Source: a virus
Length of the DNA: 64,000 nucleotides
Virus record (IMG/VR): IMGVR_UViG_3300046524_000229
Span: 43,135 to 107,134 of that record
Strand: one strand, 5' to 3'
The stretch's first letter is position 1. Every line of letters starts with the position of its first letter. A model generated the notes under the pieces. That model worked only from the letters and a program-made list of their open reading frames with translations. It was not told the DNA's origin and searched no databases. The position numbers and the translations under genes were made by a program. Below, in pieces: positions 22,971 through 30,434 of the stretch.

Positions 22971-24371
22971 TTAACTCTTCTTGGTGATGTCTTGCTCACC
23001 ACGACGTACAGTCCAGTTATCTTCATCCCTGTCGTAGTACATAGGAATACCAAAGTCTTCCAACACTCTTGCCATTTTCTGGGCAACCGGGCGAAGCGTA
23101 GCATGTACCGTTTTGCTGGAACGCAGCTCAGCCACGTATACAGACTGCCTGATGTCATACTTCAACACGACCGGAACCACGTTACCCATAGGAAGAATGT
23201 ACTGAGCTTGAGCCCGGGCATTAACGTCAGTGCCATCTGGAACAAGCAGAGCGTAGGTTTCTTCGATTGCATTCAGAAGGATATACGCTTCCTTGCGTAG
23301 ATCTTCCGTGAGGTTGTCGTAGTAGTACCAGGGATGCACGCCGAATTCATCTGTCACCATAGGCATGCTGCAATAGCCATTACGATGACGTTGAATATCT
23401 CTGAACGATCCGAAGTCCAGAGTCGCCGAAACATAGACATCCTGCTTACTGAACAAAGAATGCTTATGCAGCTTGCTACGTTTTGTTCGATTGACAAAAC
23501 CGTCCGACAACCGCGCCAGGCCATGAGTCTCTTCATCCAGTTCGACCTCGATCAAAAGATCCTCTGAGCGGCACAACTTGCGACCTTTTTCCGGAACCCA
23601 GATTTGGGTGTAGAAATTATCCATCTCGCTTTCGAAGGCGTACTTCTCAGCCCCTTCGATTTCCGGCAAAGCGCCGTCGACGTTAATGCTGTCGATAAAC
23701 CCAGCGTGATCGAATCTGAACGAGTTGGGGTACTTGGTCCACAACATCCGATACGCTTCCACCGCAAGCTCTTTTACTTCTTTCAGCGGATGATGCATCA
23801 TCCAGGTGAGGTGCTCACCAGCGTTGCTAAATCGGAATGTCCAAGCCACATTGGTAGTAGCACCTGTAGGCAGAAAGCCACGGAGAATATCAAAAGCACG
23901 AGCAGCAATAGCTTTCTCGTAGACAGCCTCTTTGTCTCCTTCCTGGATGGGGAATCGTTCACGCAGGGCAACCTTCAAAGGTTCCATTGAAGACGTATAG
24001 AATGCCCGATAATGAGCGTAGAGATCCTCAATGGCCTTGAGTTCCGCTAACGTACGTCCGTTATTATAGAAATGAGCAGTACTGAAATCGATGTATCGAG
24101 AACTGCACTCCTGTCCGACGAAAAGAGGGTTGTCCTCGATTGCCTTTGCAGCCAGCATCGAGATACCCTCGAAGTAAAGGGTATCACCTCCGCAGTCCCC
24201 AATGGACGCGTGGCCATAGCCCAGGTAATACTGAGACATAAACTTCCCCGACCCAGTCTCCTTGATTTTCTCAAGGTGGGTCGTGACACTCTCTGCGCTG
24301 CGGGAGTACAACGCCTGTAGCATTGCGTTGTCTTCCGCATTATCGCAGGTATGAAGGATTATTTTGGTCAT
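22971..24371 (-). CDS. Double ThyX-fold protein (FAD-dependent thymidylate synthase-like)
   Basis: 466 aa, about twice the size of ordinary ThyX, with two recognisable ThyX-like halves. First half: YGHASIGDCGGDTLYFEG, QECSSRYIDFS (~residues 88-98) and ARAFDILRGFLPTGATTNVAW. Second half: FRDIQRHRNGYCSMPM (~330-345) and AQAQYILPMGNVVPVV followed by ELRSSKTVHATLRPVA. The single-domain signature RHRxxSxNExSxRY is thus divided: RHR in the second half and E-x-S-x-RY in the first. Likely makes dTMP from dUMP with flavin and methylenetetrahydrofolate; a moonlighting or non-catalytic role cannot be excluded. Confidence 0.75.
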   Translation of the reverse strand: MTKIILHTCDNAEDNAMLQALYSRSAESVTTHLEKIKETGSGKFMSQYYLGYGHASIGDCGGDTLYFEGISMLAAKAIEDNPLFVGQECSSRYIDFSTAHFYNNGRTLAELKAIEDLYAHYRAFYTSSMEPLKVALRERFPIQEGDKEAVYEKAIAARAFDILRGFLPTGATTNVAWTFRFSNAGEHLTWMMHHPLKEVKELAVEAYRMLWTKYPNSFRFDHAGFIDSINVDGALPEIEGAEKYAFESEMDNFYTQIWVPEKGRKLCRSEDLLIEVELDEETHGLARLSDGFVNRTKRSKLHKHSLFSKQDVYVSATLDFGSFRDIQRHRNGYCSMPMVTDEFGVHPWYYYDNLTEDLRKEAYILLNAIEETYALLVPDGTDVNARAQAQYILPMGNVVPVVLKYDIRQSVYVAELRSSKTVHATLRPVAQKMARVLEDFGIPMYYDRDEDNWTVRRGEQDITKKS

Positions 24372-24595
24372 TATGGTATGGCTGGTATTAAGGCACTGGT
24401 ATGCTTGTGCCGGGGTTTGGATTGGGCTATTGGACTACTCGTTACATGCCAAGCATCGCACTCTTCGCAATAATACGCTTTGAACTGGCTCTTTTCTGTC
24501 CCGTCTTTAGGCTTACTGTTTCTTAGTGAACGTGACATTCTAACAGCATTGTTCTTTGCGTCGATCGATGTCTCTTTCTTCAGTTTGCAGCTCAT
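24371..24595 (-). CDS. Small zinc-ribbon-like protein, 74 aa
   Basis: YYCEECDAWHVTSSP in the middle is a half-ribbon typical of small phage proteins; the rest is basic. Stop overlaps the ThyX start by one base. First gene after the promoter at 24681. Confidence 0.6.
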   Translation of the reverse strand: MSCKLKKETSIDAKNNAVRMSRSLRNSKPKDGTEKSQFKAYYCEECDAWHVTSSPIAQSKPRHKHTSALIPAIP

Positions 24596-24650
24596 GGTTA
24601 CCTCTTTGACTTGTAAGTAGGAGTGAGAGTCGCCTCTGTTATAGGTATAG

Positions 24651-24697
24651 TGTCCAACTTATTTCCATTATTCTTATACCAAATAACATCTTGGACA
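24651..24697. promoter_or_regulatory. TGTCCAA/TTGGACA inverted repeat centred on a promoter (candidate operator)
   Basis: TGTCCAA at 24651-24657 and TTGGACA at 24691-24697 are mirror images about 24674, within the promoter's -10 element. The same GTCCAA box makes up the large dyad at 6.3-6.8 kb. Confidence 0.5.
24673..24681 (-). promoter_or_regulatory. Extended -10 promoter
   Basis: - strand TGGTATAAG, 78 bases upstream of the 74-aa gene and ThyX. Confidence 0.7.
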
Positions 24698-24698
24698 A

Positions 24699-24737
24699 TC
24701 AAAAAAAAGGTGCTCAGAAATCGAGCACCAAAAGGAG
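24699..24737 (-). terminator. Intrinsic terminator
   Basis: - strand GGTGCTCGATTTCTGAGCACC then TTTTTTTTG. Ends the operon above the promoter. Confidence 0.9.
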
Positions 24738-24768
24738 GGAACCACGAACAGCTACAACTCCAGCAAAA

Positions 24769-25014
24769 TCAGTTCAACGTGACCGAACTTCCGAAGGGGC
24801 ATTCTCCCTTAGGGCACGCCCGATATTCTGTGCTACGAACTTCGTGTCCGCATTGACCGCACACAGCGATAATCGGATTGGGATCCCGGAACGGAACACG
24901 TTCTTTCTTGGGAATCAGAGGAACGCCGAGACGATTGGCCTTCTGTGCGAACGTTTCTTCTTTACCCGCAATGCCGAGATCGGCGAACTTCAGCTCTTTA
25001 ACTTGCTTGTTCAT
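24769..25014 (-). CDS. Zinc-finger protein, 81 aa
   Basis: CGQCGHEVRSTEYRACPKGEC in the C-terminal half gives four Cys ligands; N-terminal half charged. Unknown function. Overlaps the next gene by 4 bases. Confidence 0.6.
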   Translation of the reverse strand: MNKQVKELKFADLGIAGKEETFAQKANRLGVPLIPKKERVPFRDPNPIIAVCGQCGHEVRSTEYRACPKGECPFGSSVTLN

Positions 25015-25169
25015 TCCAACTCTTCCTTTAACTCGTTGTCAAGCTTACGCTTATACGTTCGTTTGTCTTTACGGTTCTTATGTTCTCCACCGCCCTTAGC
25101 TTTGGAGACAAGAACCTCGTTCAAACCTTCTCGTCGGGGAGGTCTAATTCGTTGTCGCTGAGACGCCAT
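25011..25169 (-). CDS. Very basic protein, 52 aa
   Basis: Start chosen at ATG 25169 (MASQRQRIRPPRREG). Lys/Arg-rich with an acidic last turn (NELKEELE); possible nucleic-acid binder. Start overlaps the end of the lipoprotein gene. Confidence 0.5.
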   Translation of the reverse strand: MASQRQRIRPPRREGLNEVLVSKAKGGGEHKNRKDKRTYKRKLDNELKEELE

Positions 25170-25272
25170 GCAAGAAAGAATCCTTTGCGTAATACGCGGG
25201 GCTCGGCTGTGTTGCACACGAGGCCATCGTCATCATTGTTACTACGAACAGGAAGATCGCTCTGAGTTTCAT
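25144..25272 (-). CDS. Small lipoprotein, 42 aa
   Basis: From ATG 25272: KLRAIFLFVVTMMTMASC is a type II signal with a lipobox ending MASC, then ATQPSPAYYAKDSF. Suggests a Gram-negative host envelope. It could be a small spanin-like lipoprotein, but no partner is visible. Confidence 0.6.
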   Translation of the reverse strand: MKLRAIFLFVVTMMTMASCATQPSPAYYAKDSFLHGVSATTN

Positions 25273-25311
25273 GATTGGTTTCCAAAAGAATACTCCTAGA
25301 AAAGACTTAGG

Positions 25312-25385
25312 TCCCGCCTGAGGAACTCGAATCCCCAACAGACGGAGTAGAAATCCGTTATTCTATCCAATTGAATTAAGGCGGG
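25312..25385 (-). tRNA. tRNA-Arg(TCT)
   Basis: Acceptor CCCGCCT/AGGCGGG, anticodon arm ACGGA-TTTCTAC-TCCGT, T loop TTCGAGT, discriminator A. CCA not encoded. Confidence 0.9.
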
Positions 25386-25401
25386 CCTAAAACTTCTCTG
25401 G

Positions 25402-25483
25402 TGGACCTGACGAGATTCTCACTCGCAGATACGACTCCGCGTATGCCAGATTACGTGAGTTCGGCTCACTATGGCTCAGGCCC
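25402..25483 (-). tRNA. tRNA-like gene, degenerate or atypical (CCA encoded)
   Basis: A perfect 7-bp acceptor GGGCCTG/CAGGTCC (one G-U), discriminator A and CCA, and a 5-bp T stem GCGAG/CTCGT, but T loop TGAGAAT, a GTGAG-CCGAA-CTCAC hairpin where the D arm should be, and an 8-base anticodon loop ATCTGGCA. Anticodon not assignable. Confidence 0.45.
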
Positions 25484-25499
25484 ATTGGGATATTGTTGG

Positions 25500-25571
25500 A
25501 GCGGGTTGCGAGCAATGATCTCGCCTCGTCGGTTTGGAAAACCGCTGCACATCCATCTATACCAAACCCGC
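25500..25571 (-). tRNA. tRNA-Gly(TCC)
   Basis: Acceptor GCGGGTT/AACCCGC, anticodon loop TTTCCAA, discriminator T. The T stem GCGAG/CTCGC is intact but its loop is ATCATTG rather than TTCGANN. Confidence 0.75.
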
Positions 25572-25584
25572 ATTGTAAAACTTG

Positions 25585-25995
25585 TTAGCGCATTGCGCCT
25601 GCGGCGAACGACTTGTACGTCGTAGCCATTACGTCGAACTGACCGGTCCAGGTCCATTCGTTCTGAACGTATTGCTTGAACAGCGTGTTGTCCAGAGTGA
25701 TCTTGTCGTCTTCCGACCATTCCAGCATCTGGATCGCTTCTTCGTATTCCTTCTCGTAGCTGCGAGGAGGAACGTTCTGAACCGAAATCTTCGTAAGCTC
25801 ATTGTGCGACGAGCCGTCGAAATTTGCGAGGGCGTTTTCCAGATCCTGCTTCAGCTTGATGCGATAGCCGGTCTTGGCTTCCGCATAATCCTTCAGGTGA
25901 ATTTCGAGATTTTCTTTAAGCTTTGCAATCAGCTTAACTCGGTCGACGCTAACCGAACGTTCACGGGAGGTCATCATATCGTTGTAATCCATCAA
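25585..25995 (-). CDS. Hypothetical coiled-coil protein, 136 aa
   Basis: Charged helical N-terminal 60 residues (VDRVKLIAKLKENLEIHL), then a mixed region with EEAIQMLEWSEDDKITLD and Trp-rich end. Overlaps the upstream gene by 4 bases. Unrecognised. Confidence 0.6.
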   Translation of the reverse strand: MMDYNDMMTSRERSVSVDRVKLIAKLKENLEIHLKDYAEAKTGYRIKLKQDLENALANFDGSSHNELTKISVQNVPPRSYEKEYEEAIQMLEWSEDDKITLDNTLFKQYVQNEWTWTGQFDVMATTYKSFAAGAMR

Positions 25996-26204
25996 TCTAC
26001 TGCGTTGTTGTTCCAGGTCCGTGCTTTGCCGGTGTTGATAATCTTTGGCGCTGCTTTCACGACCTCGGGCTCGGGTTTGACGTAAATCTTGAACTGCGCA
26101 CCGGCAGGAATATCTTCCGCCGAATTGAAAGTCACCACTTCATTACCGATTACGACTTGCAGCGGAAACTCGTGTTTCACTACTGGCAGAACGTGTTCGT
26201 CCAT
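25992..26204 (-). CDS. Hypothetical beta-rich protein, 70 aa
   Basis: Start at ATG 26204 with CAGGAGTA ribosome site. Alternating strands (FPLQVVIGNEVVTFNSAEDI). Sits between tRNA genes. Unrecognised. Confidence 0.55.
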   Translation of the reverse strand: MDEHVLPVVKHEFPLQVVIGNEVVTFNSAEDIPAGAQFKIYVKPEPEVVKAAPKIINTGKARTWNNNAVD

Positions 26205-26228
26205 GATTACTCCTGTTGTTAATATTGG

Positions 26229-26300
26229 CAAGTCAGTACGGATTCGAACCGCAATCCCGAGAATTTGGAGTTCTGGATTTTACCGTTAAACTACTGACTT
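26229..26300 (-). tRNA. tRNA-Trp(CCA)
   Basis: Acceptor AAGTCAG/CTGACTT, anticodon loop CTCCAAA, T loop TTCGAAT, discriminator G as expected for Trp. Confidence 0.9.
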
Positions 26301-26306
26301 ATTATG

Positions 26307-26380
26307 TGGTAGGGCTACAGGGTACTGACCCCTATTCTACGGATTAAAAGTCCGTTGCTTCACCTTAAAGCTTTAACCCC
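26307..26380 (-). tRNA. tRNA-Lys(TTT), CCA encoded
   Basis: Anticodon arm ACGGA-CTTTTAA-TCCGT; acceptor GGGGTTA/TAGCCCT with G-U pairs; discriminator A then CCA. T loop GTCAGTA is atypical. Confidence 0.8.
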
Positions 26381-26409
26381 ACAAATGAAAGCTAGTATAC
26401 ATTGCTTTG

Positions 26410-26460
26410 AGAAGACCCACAAGGAGTCTTTCCAAAACAAGCTAGGCTCCTTGTGAGAGC
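26410..26460. repeat. 9-bp inverted repeat CACAAGGAG/CTCCTTGTG
   Basis: Perfect inverted repeat with a ~27-base loop between the tRNA genes and the Met-rich protein gene; no U tract, so possibly an RNA 3' end or processing structure. Confidence 0.5.
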
Positions 26461-26478
26461 CCAGCCGTTTACTTACGC

Positions 26479-27258
26479 TTAACGCGTTTGACGCAGCGAC
26501 GGAACTGCCGGTGCAACCGACTTTACCTGACCCGGCTCGTCGTCGAGACCACCCATCATCATGATCATCGGCAGCATGCCTGCCAGGCCACCCGCTTGAC
26601 CTTGAGCACCACCCAGACCGCCCGTCATCATCAGCAGCGGAAGCATGTCCTTCATGTTGCCGCCCTTCAGGCCACCCGACATCATCATCATTGGCAGGAT
26701 GCCTTGCAGATTCAGGCCCGTACCACCTTGACCCGTCTGGCCTTGCATCAGCATCAGCGGCAGAATCTTGTCGAGATTCACGCCGGAATCGTCGCCCATC
26801 ATCAGCAGCGGAAGCAGATTGCTTTGCAGACCCGAAGCGCCGTCTTGGCCGAGCAGGCCCGTCAGGCTCTTGACGACCATGTAGCCGTTCGTGCCGAAGA
26901 TTTGCGTCTTGACCGCCGAGTAGTTCGTGATCTGACCATCCTTCTTCAGAATCTGCAACGAAGCCGCGTTCTTCTTCACGACCCAGCCGAGAATGTCGTT
27001 CGCACCGACGATGATGTCGCCGAGTTCGATTTCCGCGTTGGGCGTATTCACAGCGTATGCCGGAATGCTGAAGCCGAACACGTCGAGCGGATTGAGCGAA
27101 ACGTTGTGAACCAGACTCGTACCTTCGCCCGACGATTCCAGCGTGTAGATACCGTCCAGGCCCTGGATACCGAGCTTACCGCTGGACAGGTCCCACACGA
27201 GGGTTTCGACTTTGCGGATCAGCTTCTTGATACCTTGACCGTTGAACAGGTTTTGCAT
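26479..27258 (-). CDS. Protein with beta-rich N-terminal domain and Met-rich LPLLMM repeats
   Basis: Residues 1-130 are beta-rich (NPLDVFGFSIPAYAVNTPNA ... GDIIVGANDILGWVV). The C-terminal half holds five imperfect repeats ending LLPLLMMGDD, ILPLMLMQGQ, ILPMMMMSGG, MLPLLMMTGG and MLPMIMMMGG, separated by Gly/Gln linkers. The repeats are very hydrophobic and Met-dense yet too short for ordinary membrane helices. Codon use is very GC-rich and regular. I recognise no function; assembly, aggregation or membrane insertion are possibilities. The AAGGA ribosome site is preceded by a ~340-base structured leader. Confidence 0.75.
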   Translation of the reverse strand: MQNLFNGQGIKKLIRKVETLVWDLSSGKLGIQGLDGIYTLESSGEGTSLVHNVSLNPLDVFGFSIPAYAVNTPNAEIELGDIIVGANDILGWVVKKNAASLQILKKDGQITNYSAVKTQIFGTNGYMVVKSLTGLLGQDGASGLQSNLLPLLMMGDDSGVNLDKILPLMLMQGQTGQGGTGLNLQGILPMMMMSGGLKGGNMKDMLPLLMMTGGLGGAQGQAGGLAGMLPMIMMMGGLDDEPGQVKSVAPAVPSLRQTR

Positions 27259-27299
27259 TTTGTTATTCCTTGAAACAGGTTGGTTGATTCTTCGAAAAG

Positions 27300-27635
27300 G
27301 GAAAAGTTAACAACAGTACTACGGGTGCAGGAGCCTCTTGGATCAAGTCCGTACAATTAGGCCCCTGCCTCAAACCATGTCATCTAGTGATCTAAGTCTG
27401 AGTTCCACACTTTTAGTCAAGTCGAGCTTACCCCAAGTGTAGTGATGGGTGAACCGGCAACGCTACGGCAGTGAACGCCTAATAGATGATTCCTAGTAGT
27501 TACAGGCTTACCGTGTAATCAGACTCCCGCCCGAATACACACGACCGCACCTGTAAGACAGCCATAAGCGTAGCGGAGCCGGCAAACCTTGCAGTTCACA
27601 GACCCCGACCCTGAGTTGCGCAGGGTTCTACCTAG
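27300..27635 (-). ncRNA. Candidate structured RNA / long leader upstream of the Met-rich protein gene
   Basis: A 380-base gap without credible ORF. - strand hairpins include ACCCTG-CGCAACT-CAGGGT (27626-27608), the GCAAC-loop element shared with other RNA candidates, and a strong GCAGGGGCCT/AGGCTCCTGC stem (27368-27327). It could be an independent RNA or a cis-regulatory leader. Ends not determined. Confidence 0.5.
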
Positions 27636-27639
27636 CGGC

Positions 27640-28053
27640 TTACTTCGATTCCGGCTTCTTGTCCCAGCCTTCCGGCAGCTTGGACTCGTCGATTTTCAGC
27701 AGATCCTTGTTTTCGACACTGCGTTCGTACACCATGCCGACAAGAATACCGAGCGGAACGAAGTTGTTCGTTGCCAGGCCGTACGCTTTGGCTTTATTGA
27801 TTTCAGAAATACGACTTTTGGAAGATGCTTCCTGACGACGAGCCGCCTGAATCATTTTGACGCGATCTTCGATGGCACAATTGGCCTCGTTCAGAAGCTT
27901 CATCACTTCCTGTGCAGCCGATTGTGCAGCTTCCTTCTTCTGCTTCGTTTGCAGCTCTTCGAGAGCGTCTTTCAGGTCGATGCTCAGACCGCCGAAGTCT
28001 TCGACTTCCTTGCTGAATTGCGAATCCGCCAAACGAATGATAGCGTTGCTCAT
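27640..28053 (-). CDS. Hypothetical helical protein, 137 aa
   Basis: Ala/Gln/Lys-rich long helices (ALEELQTKQKKEAAQSAAQE, then an EVMKLLNEANCAIE segment) suggest a coiled coil. Located between an HNH gene and a structured RNA. Unrecognised. Confidence 0.6.
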   Translation of the reverse strand: MSNAIIRLADSQFSKEVEDFGGLSIDLKDALEELQTKQKKEAAQSAAQEVMKLLNEANCAIEDRVKMIQAARRQEASSKSRISEINKAKAYGLATNNFVPLGILVGMVYERSVENKDLLKIDESKLPEGWDKKPESK

Positions 28054-28075
28054 GTTGCTGGTTTCCTTTTTTTGA

Positions 28076-28600
28076 CTACTTGGTTGTGTTTAACTGCTCA
28101 TGCACTTCTCGATGACAATTTGAACAAAGCAAATCACATTTATCTAATTCTCTCTTCAAAATATCATCTAATTTTCTATACCATTGTTTGGCAATTCCAA
28201 AATCTTTCTCTTTAGGATCTCTGTGGTGAAACTCTAAGGCAGCATGAGATTTATTGTATCCACACAGTTGGCATTTACCGCCTTTATATTCAACTGCCGA
28301 ACTTTTAGTATTTACTCTTATTTCCTTTAAGTGATTTGAAATACAACTTTTACACGAAGTTCTATATCGTTCTGTATTTTTTATTTTTTGAAATTCCGTA
28401 ATAGGAAATTCAAGTTTGCAAGTAGAGCATCTTCTCCAATCAGGTTTCCCTTCAACTTTTAAATATGAAAAAGTCGATGTTTTAAGATCGTGTTTATAAA
28501 GATGGTATCTGATACTAGATTGGCTAACTCCAAAATGGGCCGCGATTTTTCTAGTTGACCATCCTTCTTTAGTCATCTGTTCAAGTTCTTGTTTTGTCAT
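28076..28600 (-). CDS. HNH endonuclease with N-terminal HTH
   Basis: N-terminal HTH (GWSTRKIAAHFGVSQSSIRY, residues ~13-32), a CSTCKLEFP...CKSC zinc knuckle, then the HNH module CQLCGYNKSHAALEFHHRDP and CDLLCSNCHREVHEQL. Closely related in plan to the gene at 38183-38728. AT-rich codon use unlike its neighbours indicates a mobile origin. Directly downstream of the 300-nt structured RNA. Confidence 0.85.
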   Translation of the reverse strand: MTKQELEQMTKEGWSTRKIAAHFGVSQSSIRYHLYKHDLKTSTFSYLKVEGKPDWRRCSTCKLEFPITEFQKIKNTERYRTSCKSCISNHLKEIRVNTKSSAVEYKGGKCQLCGYNKSHAALEFHHRDPKEKDFGIAKQWYRKLDDILKRELDKCDLLCSNCHREVHEQLNTTK

Positions 28601-28654
28601 TATTAACTCATTAAGCTTTTTAATTATTTTAGCTTACTGAGTTAGACATTTCAA

Positions 28655-28954
28655 GCGTTGAGTTCCTCTAAATGCTTCGCTAGTGTTAATTCACCTGTCT
28701 CTCGACCTTTCGATCAAGTACTCACATTTCATTCCGTTATCCAGAATGGAAGGTCCACAGTAGCCCTTCAATAGGAAACCCGTACTGGACTACGGGGGTT
28801 CTGCGTTTTATTTTCGGTGGTCCAAACACCTAGTCGGGTAACGTTCCGACGCGTTTATCCTAAACCCCGGCACGACGTGCAGGATTAGGGGATGCCTTCG
28901 TATCAGAGTAGGCTACTGTAAAACACACCTTCTCGCAAAGTGTGAACTCAACGC
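28655..28954 (-). ncRNA. Ornate ~300-nt structured RNA closed by an 11-bp stem
   Basis: GCGTTGAGTTC (28954-28944) pairs perfectly with GAACTCAACGC (28665-28655), enclosing the whole element. Inside, ACAGTAGCC (28919-28911) pairs with GGCTACTGT (28765-28757), enclosing smaller hairpins: ATCCT...AGGAT with GCAC-GTC-GTGC, GTCGG...CCGAC, CCCGTA...TACGGG. Outside that, CACAC...GTGTG, CATTC...GAATG and a GATC-GAAA-GGTC tip. No ORF fits. It follows the His-rich secreted protein gene and could be co-transcribed. No known class recognised. Confidence 0.7.
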
Positions 28955-28968
28955 AGACGGTTGAGGTG

Positions 28969-29247
28969 TTACTTACCCTTCACGGCAGAAGCGCCGCTAG
29001 CAGGCTTTGCTGCAGAAACATGACCGACCGGCACGATAACCGGGGTCTTGGCTACGGGAGCCTTTGCGACGGGTGCCTCGTGAGCAACCGGAGCAGTGTG
29101 GGCTTCAACAACTGCGGTGTGAACCGAAGGTGCCGAGTGAGCTGAAACGGAAACATGACCAGCAGAAGCGTGGCCACCGGAAACGCCATAAGCCATAGCG
29201 GACGTTGCGATAACCATTGCAGCAGCAGCGAGCATCAGTTTTTTCAT
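28969..29247 (-). CDS. Secreted Ala/His/Val-rich low-complexity protein, 92 aa
   Basis: Signal peptide KKLMLAAAAMVIATSAMA with cleavage before YGVSGG. The mature part is built from repeats of HAS/HSAP/HTAP and VAKAPVAK, with about ten His residues. Probably periplasmic or envelope-associated; metal binding is possible but not shown. First gene after the promoter at 29330. Confidence 0.7.
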   Translation of the reverse strand: MKKLMLAAAAMVIATSAMAYGVSGGHASAGHVSVSAHSAPSVHTAVVEAHTAPVAHEAPVAKAPVAKTPVIVPVGHVSAAKPASGASAVKGK

Positions 29248-29321
29248 TCTTACTTCTTCTTGTTAAATTTGAAAAGGGAAAAAAGGAAGAACCATAATAA
29301 ACTATAGTGCTTCCTAATTAA

Positions 29322-29330
29322 CTTATACCA
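29322..29330 (-). promoter_or_regulatory. Extended -10 promoter
   Basis: - strand TGGTATAAG; the initial transcript can fold AGGAAG...CTTCCT followed by TTTTT. Confidence 0.7.
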
Positions 29331-29359
29331 AGTCGTACGTACGTAATTGAATTACAGGC

Positions 29360-29728
29360 TTACAAACAGCGGTCAATGACTCGGGCGATCTTCTTGAAGC
29401 TGAGTTGGTCAGTGTCGTTCAACGTAGAAAGCTTAGTTTCTTTCCCACGATACGTGACTTTGACATCGGTCGGTACATCAGCCGAGTCCAAAACAGAAGG
29501 ATTGAGTCCAGCCCATTCAGCTACCGCCAGGGGAAGCAAGCCACTAGCGCCCATATATTCGTCTGGCCAGGGTTCTTTCGCCGCAACTTCAGGATGTTCC
29601 TGAGCATGGATGTTGCATAGAACGCCGAGGCAACAGAAACCTTCGTCGTCACGCAACGCACCCGTAGTCTGTTTGTAATCACCGCCGCGCAGTGCCTTGA
29701 TCCATTTGTTCTTGATACGCTTTTTCAT
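29360..29728 (-). CDS. CCLGVLCD-family paralogue 1, 122 aa
   Basis: Member of a common phage family of unknown function: N-terminal W-x-x-A-L-R-x-G-[DE]-Y-x-Q, then GFCCLGVLCNIHAQE and a C-terminal LSTLNDTDQLSFKKIARVID. The most divergent of six tandem copies. Overlaps the next copy by 4 bases. Confidence 0.75.
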   Translation of the reverse strand: MKKRIKNKWIKALRGGDYKQTTGALRDDEGFCCLGVLCNIHAQEHPEVAAKEPWPDEYMGASGLLPLAVAEWAGLNPSVLDSADVPTDVKVTYRGKETKLSTLNDTDQLSFKKIARVIDRCL

Positions 29729-30081
29729 AGTTGTGCTTCGATGAGATCAGCTAGTTGGTTGAAAGAAAATTGCTTGATGTCGTTAAGAACAGAAATATGA
29801 GTTCTCCATTCTTTTGGATAAGCCAGCGAAGCTGGTTGACGCATGTACGGGTTGTTTTCTTCCAAACCCGCCCACTCTTTTACATGATCAGGTAATTCTC
29901 CCGCGATGCTTTCAAACGATTGCTCGCAGTTTAGTTCCTTGTCATGCAAATCACAGAGAACACCAAGACAGCAAAACTTGGGATCTATACCTTCATAAAC
30001 AGTTTTGAGTCTGGTTAAACCCTGTTTGTATTCACCGCTCCGAAGAGCGGCTACCCATTTGGCTTTGACTTCGTTGTTCAC
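29725..30081 (-). CDS. CCLGVLCD-family paralogue 2, 118 aa
   Basis: KWVAALRSGEYKQG start, FCCLGVLCDLHDKE middle, HISVLNDIKQFSFNQLADLI end. Tandem duplicate; overlaps both neighbours by 4 bases. Confidence 0.75.
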   Translation of the reverse strand: MNNEVKAKWVAALRSGEYKQGLTRLKTVYEGIDPKFCCLGVLCDLHDKELNCEQSFESIAGELPDHVKEWAGLEENNPYMRQPASLAYPKEWRTHISVLNDIKQFSFNQLADLIEAQL

Positions 30082-30434
30082 AGTGCGTATTGAATGATGT
30101 CAGCGATTTGAGAAAATGGCAGACCCGAGTCGTTTAGATCTACAAGCGAAACAGAGTCAGTAGTCGGAGTCTCTACGCCAGTGTATCCGAGGTCACTTCC
30201 AAGCTCAGACCATTCTCTAACTTCAATAGGAGGAACGGAATAACCATTGAGCATATGCTTTTCCGGACCTCTTTCTTCTCTGTCAACCCATTCAACTCCG
30301 GTTTCTTTGCCATACAGGTCACAAAGAACGCCTAGGCAACAGAACCCACTAGGACCATTCAGAAATGCATGGCCTTGTTTATACTCTCCGCTGCGAAGCG
30401 CAGCTACCCACTTGGCTTTGATTTCTTGGTTCAT
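30078..30434 (-). CDS. CCLGVLCD-family paralogue 3, 118 aa
   Basis: The first 17 residues are identical to those of copies 4 and 5 (EIKAKWVAALRSGEY) while the centres diverge, consistent with recent duplication and variable middles. CCLGVLCDLYGKE present. Confidence 0.75.
   Translation of the reverse strand: MNQEIKAKWVAALRSGEYKQGHAFLNGPSGFCCLGVLCDLYGKETGVEWVDREERGPEKHMLNGYSVPPIEVREWSELGSDLGYTGVETPTTDSVSLVDLNDSGLPFSQIADIIQYAL

Noticed and set aside
25561-25569. CTATACCAA as another copy of the promoter motif
   Set aside because: It lies inside the D arm of tRNA-Gly and reads TTGGTATAG on the - strand.
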